Assembly (NCBI GenBank): GCA_026126205.1
Contig: JAHCJP010000002.1
Span: 372,001 to 436,000 of the forward strand
Direction of reading: 5' to 3'
DNA length: 64,000 nucleotides
From: Maricaulaceae bacterium
Lineage (GTDB): Bacteria; Pseudomonadota; Alphaproteobacteria; Caulobacterales; Maricaulaceae
In this document: one piece after another, positions 61,122 to 64,000 of the stretch
Position numbering within the stretch: position 1 is the stretch's first letter
How the letters are laid out: every line of letters starts with the position of its first letter
Position numbers and translations under genes: made by a program
Notes under the pieces: model-generated
The model's input: only the letters and a program-made list of their open reading frames with translations
Database searches by the model: none
What the model was told of the DNA's origin: nothing

Positions 61122-61901
61122 TTACGCCTTGCGCTCCACCATCAGGGTCTTGATCTCGCCGATGGCCTGCGCGGGGTTCAGCCCCTTCGGGCACACCTGG
61201 GCGCAGTTCATGATGGTGTGACAGCGATAGAGCCGGAACGGATCCTCGAGATCGTCCAGCCGTTCTCCGGTCATCTCGTCGCGCGAATCCGCGATCCACC
61301 GGTACGCCTGCAACAGCGCCGCGGGGCCGAGATAGCGGTCGCCATTCCACCAATAGCTGGGACAGGCGGTGGAGCAGCAGGCGCACAGGATGCACTCGTA
61401 AAGCCCGTCCAGCTTCGCCCGGTCCTCCTCCGACTGCCGCCATTCGGCTTGCGGCGCCGGGGTCTCGGTCTGCAGATAGGGTTTGATCGCCGCGTGCTGG
61501 GCGTAGAACTGGGTCAGGTCCGGCACCAGGTCCTTGACCACCGGCTGGTGCGGCAGCGGGCTGACGGTGACGGTTCCGGAAATCTCCTCCGTGCCCTTGG
61601 TGCAGGCGATGGTGTTGCGCCCGCCGATATTCATCGCGCAACTGCCGCACACCCCCTCGCGGCAGGAACGGCGGAAGGCCAGCGTCGGGTCGACCTTGTT
61701 CTTGATCCAGATCAGCGCGTCCAGAACCATCGGGCCGCAATCGTCCAGATCGACCTGATAGCTGTCCCAGCGCGGGTTCTCGCCGCTTTCGGGGTCATAG
61801 CGGTAGACGCGGAATTCGCGCGTGCGCTTCGCCCCCTCCGGCGCGGGCCATGCCTTGCCCGTCTTGACCTTGGAATTCTGCGGCAGGGTGAGCTGGACCA
61901 T
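61122..61901 (-). CDS. sdhB: Succinate dehydrogenase iron-sulfur subunit
   Basis: Complex II Fe-S protein passing electrons from SdhA to ubiquinone. 259 residues: [2Fe-2S] site [20 protein letters not shown] then C, and the C-terminal clusters [16 protein letters not shown] and [17 protein letters not shown]. The ATG at 61901 ([11 protein letters not shown]) follows AGGA; a longer frame upstream is non-conserved. sdhC, sdhD and sdhA, normally just upstream, are not there; the retron lies in that position. Confidence 0.97.
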   Translation of the reverse strand: MVQLTLPQNSKVKTGKAWPAPEGAKRTREFRVYRYDPESGENPRWDSYQVDLDDCGPMVLDALIWIKNKVDPTLAFRRSCREGVCGSCAMNIGGRNTIACTKGTEEISGTVTVSPLPHQPVVKDLVPDLTQFYAQHAAIKPYLQTETPAPQAEWRQSEEDRAKLDGLYECILCACCSTACPSYWWNGDRYLGPAALLQAYRWIADSRDEMTGERLDDLEDPFRLYRCHTIMNCAQVCPKGLNPAQAIGEIKTLMVERKA

Positions 61902-62070
61902 GGGAAGCATCCTGATCGGCGGGCGGCGGCGAGGCGGCGGGTGCGGGCGCGAATCCCCGCCCGCCAGCCGCCGGCCAATTTCCCCCGCCCGCCGGGCGGA
62001 TGCAAGCGCGGCGCTGATTCGGGGGAGGATTGAATCCCGCTTTCTGTGCAAACCTGTCATCCCGGTAAGC

Positions 62071-62296
62071 GCACTTAAGCCTCCCCCCTTGTGTGGGGCA
62101 GAAACTCAAAAATCTAGAAGCGCAGCACCCGGATTGACGAGTGCGGCGTATTATAACTATGGTAAGATTGCTTACGGGCAGACTTACTGCTGCGAATCGC
62201 GGCAAATGACAACAATGGTAGGCAAGCTGCTTACCTTCAAGTTCCTTTGAGTTGCACAGAATAACCTGGGCCTCGCATACCCTCGCTTAAGAGTGC
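62071..62296 (+). ncRNA. Candidate retron msr-msd RNA
   Basis: Inverted repeats a1 GCACTTAAGC (62071-62080) and a2 GCTTAAGAGTGC (62285-62296) pair over 10 bp with a 2-base bulge. Between them: hairpin CTCCCC/GGGGCAG (62081-62101); hairpin CGCAGCAC/GTGCGGCG (62121-62148, one mismatch); and a long hairpin 62161-62235, GGTAAG/CTTACC then TTGCTTAC/GTAGGCAA, with an apical stem TGCTGCG/CGCGGCA. The G at 62079 is a candidate branch nucleotide. The order a1-msr-msd-a2-RT is the retron arrangement. Exact ends are inferred. Confidence 0.7.
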
Positions 62297-62326
62297 CCGT
62301 AAGCGCCCAACCTACAGGTTTCCTCG

Positions 62327-64000
62327 TTGAGCTCGCTTGAGAAACTTAAAAAGGCGCAAGACCTCACGGCGCTTGCCAAAGCACTAGGATATACCCCACA
62401 GGGGATTGGTTACATCTTATATAAGATGGATGCCGCGAAAAAGTATCGAGTTTTTGAAGTACCAAAAAAGTCAGGTGGCGTTCGTAAAATCCATGCCCCG
62501 GAGCCACGGCTTGCGCTTCTCCAAAGCCGCCTTGCGGAATTACTCTATGACTGTGTTATTGAACGAAAGCGAGAAAACCCTCGCTTCTGGTTTCCGTCAC
62601 ACGGCTTTCATCCAGGACGAACAATTGTATCGAACGCAGAAGTGCACCGTAGGCGGCGCTTTGTCTTCAACCTCGACCTGGAAGATTTTTTTGGAACCAT
62701 CAATTTTGGGCGTGTGCGTGGCTTTTTCATTCATGACACTATGTTCATGCTGGAGCCTAAAGTTGCGACCATTCTCGCCCAGATAGCCTGCCACGATAAC
62801 GCGCTACCGCAGGGCAGTCCCTGCTCTCCAGTCATATCAAACCTGGTCGGTAATATCTTAGATTTGCGTCTCCTCGCTTTAGCTCGTGATGCACGTTGCA
62901 CCTACACCCGCTACGCCGATGATTTGACATTTTCTACTAATGAAATGCTTTTCCCGACAGAAGTCGCCATGAATATTTATGGTGCAGATTGGGCGGTGGG
63001 AGAGAAGCTAAAGAAAATAATTGAACAAACAGGTTTTTCTATAAATCCTGCAAAAACCCGGATGTCTTTGCGCCGATCACGGCAAACCGTCACAGGATTG
63101 ATCGTAAATGACAAGGTTAATGTTAGTCAAGATTATTACCGAGCGGTGCGGGCAATGTGCAACTCTGTCTTCCAAAAAGGTGTTTACTACAAACCCGGCG
63201 AGGGCGCGAGCATGGCGACCGATAACCTGAATTCCTTGGAGGGGATGCTCTCACACATCTACTTCATCAAGGCGAGGCGGGATCGGAATCCAACGGTAAA
63301 TAAACGCGCTGATGCAGCTAAAGAATTTTACCCACCGCACGCCCCAAAAGATTTATATAGAAAGTTTCTATATTATAAATATTTTGCCGCCCCTAATGCG
63401 CCACTCATTGTAACAGAAGGAATATCAGATATTACTTATCTGCAATGCGCTATTCGGGCTTTGGTCAAGGATTTTCCGCTGTTAGCAAAAAAAGAAAACG
63501 GCAAAGTTATTCGCCTCGTTCACTTCTTAAAGCCATCTGGGACGTCTCGTGATATTCTTAATTTAGGCCAAGGTTCTGCCGGACAAGGGGCGCTCATTTC
63601 TCAATACGAAAGCATGCTAAAAAAGTTCTCACACAGACCGATGGCGCACCCGGTTATTATTCTGTGTGACAATGACGAGGGACTTAAGACGGTTATCAAA
63701 AATGCCAAATCGAAGGTCGGCAAAATCATTTCAACGGCATCAACTGAGCAGTTTTATCATCTTGGGCTGAATCTATATCTCGTGAAGGTCCCCGAAGGGG
63801 TGCCGCCACAGGATAGAAGCATCGAATCGCTTTTTGATTCTGCTTTATTGAAGAAAAAGGTCAATGGAAAAACCTTTAACCCGAAAAAAGACCATAAGGA
63901 TAATAAACACTATGGTAAGGTCGTTTTTGCTGAAAATGTTATAAGGGCCGACGCGGGGTCCGTAGATTTTACAGGATTCAAAGATTTTCTGACGCGGATT
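62327..64000 (+). CDS. Retron reverse transcriptase fused to TOPRIM domain, Ec67-like (3' end outside window)
   Basis: 558 codons without a stop, running off the edge. The only start after the in-frame stop at 62300 is TTG at 62327 ([20 protein letters not shown]), with AGG about 8 bases upstream. [60 protein letters not shown], catalytic [11 protein letters not shown], and the retron-specific TVTGLIVN. From about residue 360 a TOPRIM-like part follows: [15 protein letters not shown] (acidic Glu) and [10 protein letters not shown] (DxD). Retron Ec67 has the same order and about 586 residues, so roughly 30 are missing. Such retrons are anti-phage systems in which RT-DNA controls a toxic domain. 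Codon use and AT content differ sharply from the rest of the window: recent transfer. Confidence 0.93.
   Translation, partial: MSSLEKLKKAQDLTALAKALGYTPQGIGYILYKMDAAKKYRVFEVPKKSGGVRKIHAPEPRLALLQSRLAELLYDCVIERKRENPRFWFPSHGFHPGRTIVSNAEVHRRRRFVFNLDLEDFFGTINFGRVRGFFIHDTMFMLEPKVATILAQIACHDNALPQGSPCSPVISNLVGNILDLRLLALARDARCTYTRYADDLTFSTNEMLFPTEVAMNIYGADWAVGEKLKKIIEQTGFSINPAKTRMSLRRSRQTVTGLIVNDKVNVSQDYYRAVRAMCNSVFQKGVYYKPGEGASMATDNLNSLEGMLSHIYFIKARRDRNPTVNKRADAAKEFYPPHAPKDLYRKFLYYKYFAAPNAPLIVTEGISDITYLQCAIRALVKDFPLLAKKENGKVIRLVHFLKPSGTSRDILNLGQGSAGQGALISQYESMLKKFSHRPMAHPVIILCDNDEGLKTVIKNAKSKVGKIISTASTEQFYHLGLNLYLVKVPEGVPPQDRSIESLFDSALLKKKVNGKTFNPKKDHKDNKHYGKVVFAENVIRADAGSVDFTGFKDFLTRI

Noticed and set aside
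62406..62786. 126-codon plus-strand frame and a 65-codon minus-strand frame in the retron
   Set aside because: Both are out-of-frame shadows of the RT, whose frame is open throughout with all RT motifs.

Overview
The window looks like chromosome of a high-GC alphaproteobacterium, probably of the Caulobacterales/Maricaulales/Hyphomonas type. The main reason is gene order: nfu, tsaB, rimI, fur, miaB, phoH, ybeY, corC, lnt, an XRE regulator, metK, trmB, rimP, nusA, ylxR, infB and rbfA form the information-processing and envelope block typical of this class. A GTTC-N7-GTTC LexA box and TTAA-N7-TTAA-like CtrA sites agree with that placement. No rRNA, tRNA or CRISPR array was seen.

Layout. 1-19.6 kb, nearly all on the minus strand: the conserved block, read from nfu down to rbfA, with many 4-base ATGA/GTGA overlaps between genes. 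An internal promoter drives rimP-nusA-ylxR-infB and a strong terminator follows infB. A degenerate GGDEF-EAL-like gene sits between infB and rbfA, and an extra methyltransferase sits between metK and trmB. 19.6-31.4 kb: a small membrane protein, a PCu(A)C copper chaperone, trpS, murJ, glnD, mutS and divergent maeB (malic enzyme). 31.3-37.6 kb: an AmpG-like permease, a soluble hybrid histidine kinase, comM with an SOS promoter, a TPR protein and a small membrane protein. 37.6-50 kb: two PQQ-type sugar dehydrogenase paralogues, a membrane-anchored nitrilase, a secernin-like peptidase, an amine oxidase, ftsK, a UbiH-like hydroxylase, a queuosine-precursor transporter and a WecG/TagA glycosyltransferase. 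50-62 kb: zapE with a tiny membrane ORF in front, a repeat-bearing secreted protein, an O-methyltransferase, several small proteins of unknown function, an AraC regulator, a DUF2975/XRE pair, an S41 peptidase, mdh, tspO, a GNAT acetyltransferase, a winged-helix regulator with its membrane partner, a REP-like inverted pair and sdhB.

The last 2 kb (about 62.04-64.0 kb) is clearly more AT-rich and foreign in codon use. It holds the most interesting element: a retron. A TTG-started reading frame runs from 62327 off the window edge and encodes a retron reverse transcriptase (YADD, VTG motif) fused to a C-terminal TOPRIM-like domain, as in retron Ec67. Just upstream, 62071-62296 folds as a candidate msr-msd RNA: a1/a2 inverted repeats, two short hairpins and one long hairpin. 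It lies directly upstream of sdhB, where sdhA would be expected in the usual sdhCDAB order, so it may mark an insertion hotspot or a displaced operon.

Regulation visible in the sequence: a 24-base palindrome over the metK transcription start; a hairpin plus U-tract between the rimP promoter and the rimP coding start; a LexA box over the comM -10; a ribosome-site-sequestering hairpin on the rutE-like gene; and likely autoregulatory operators at the DUF2975 and winged-helix operons.
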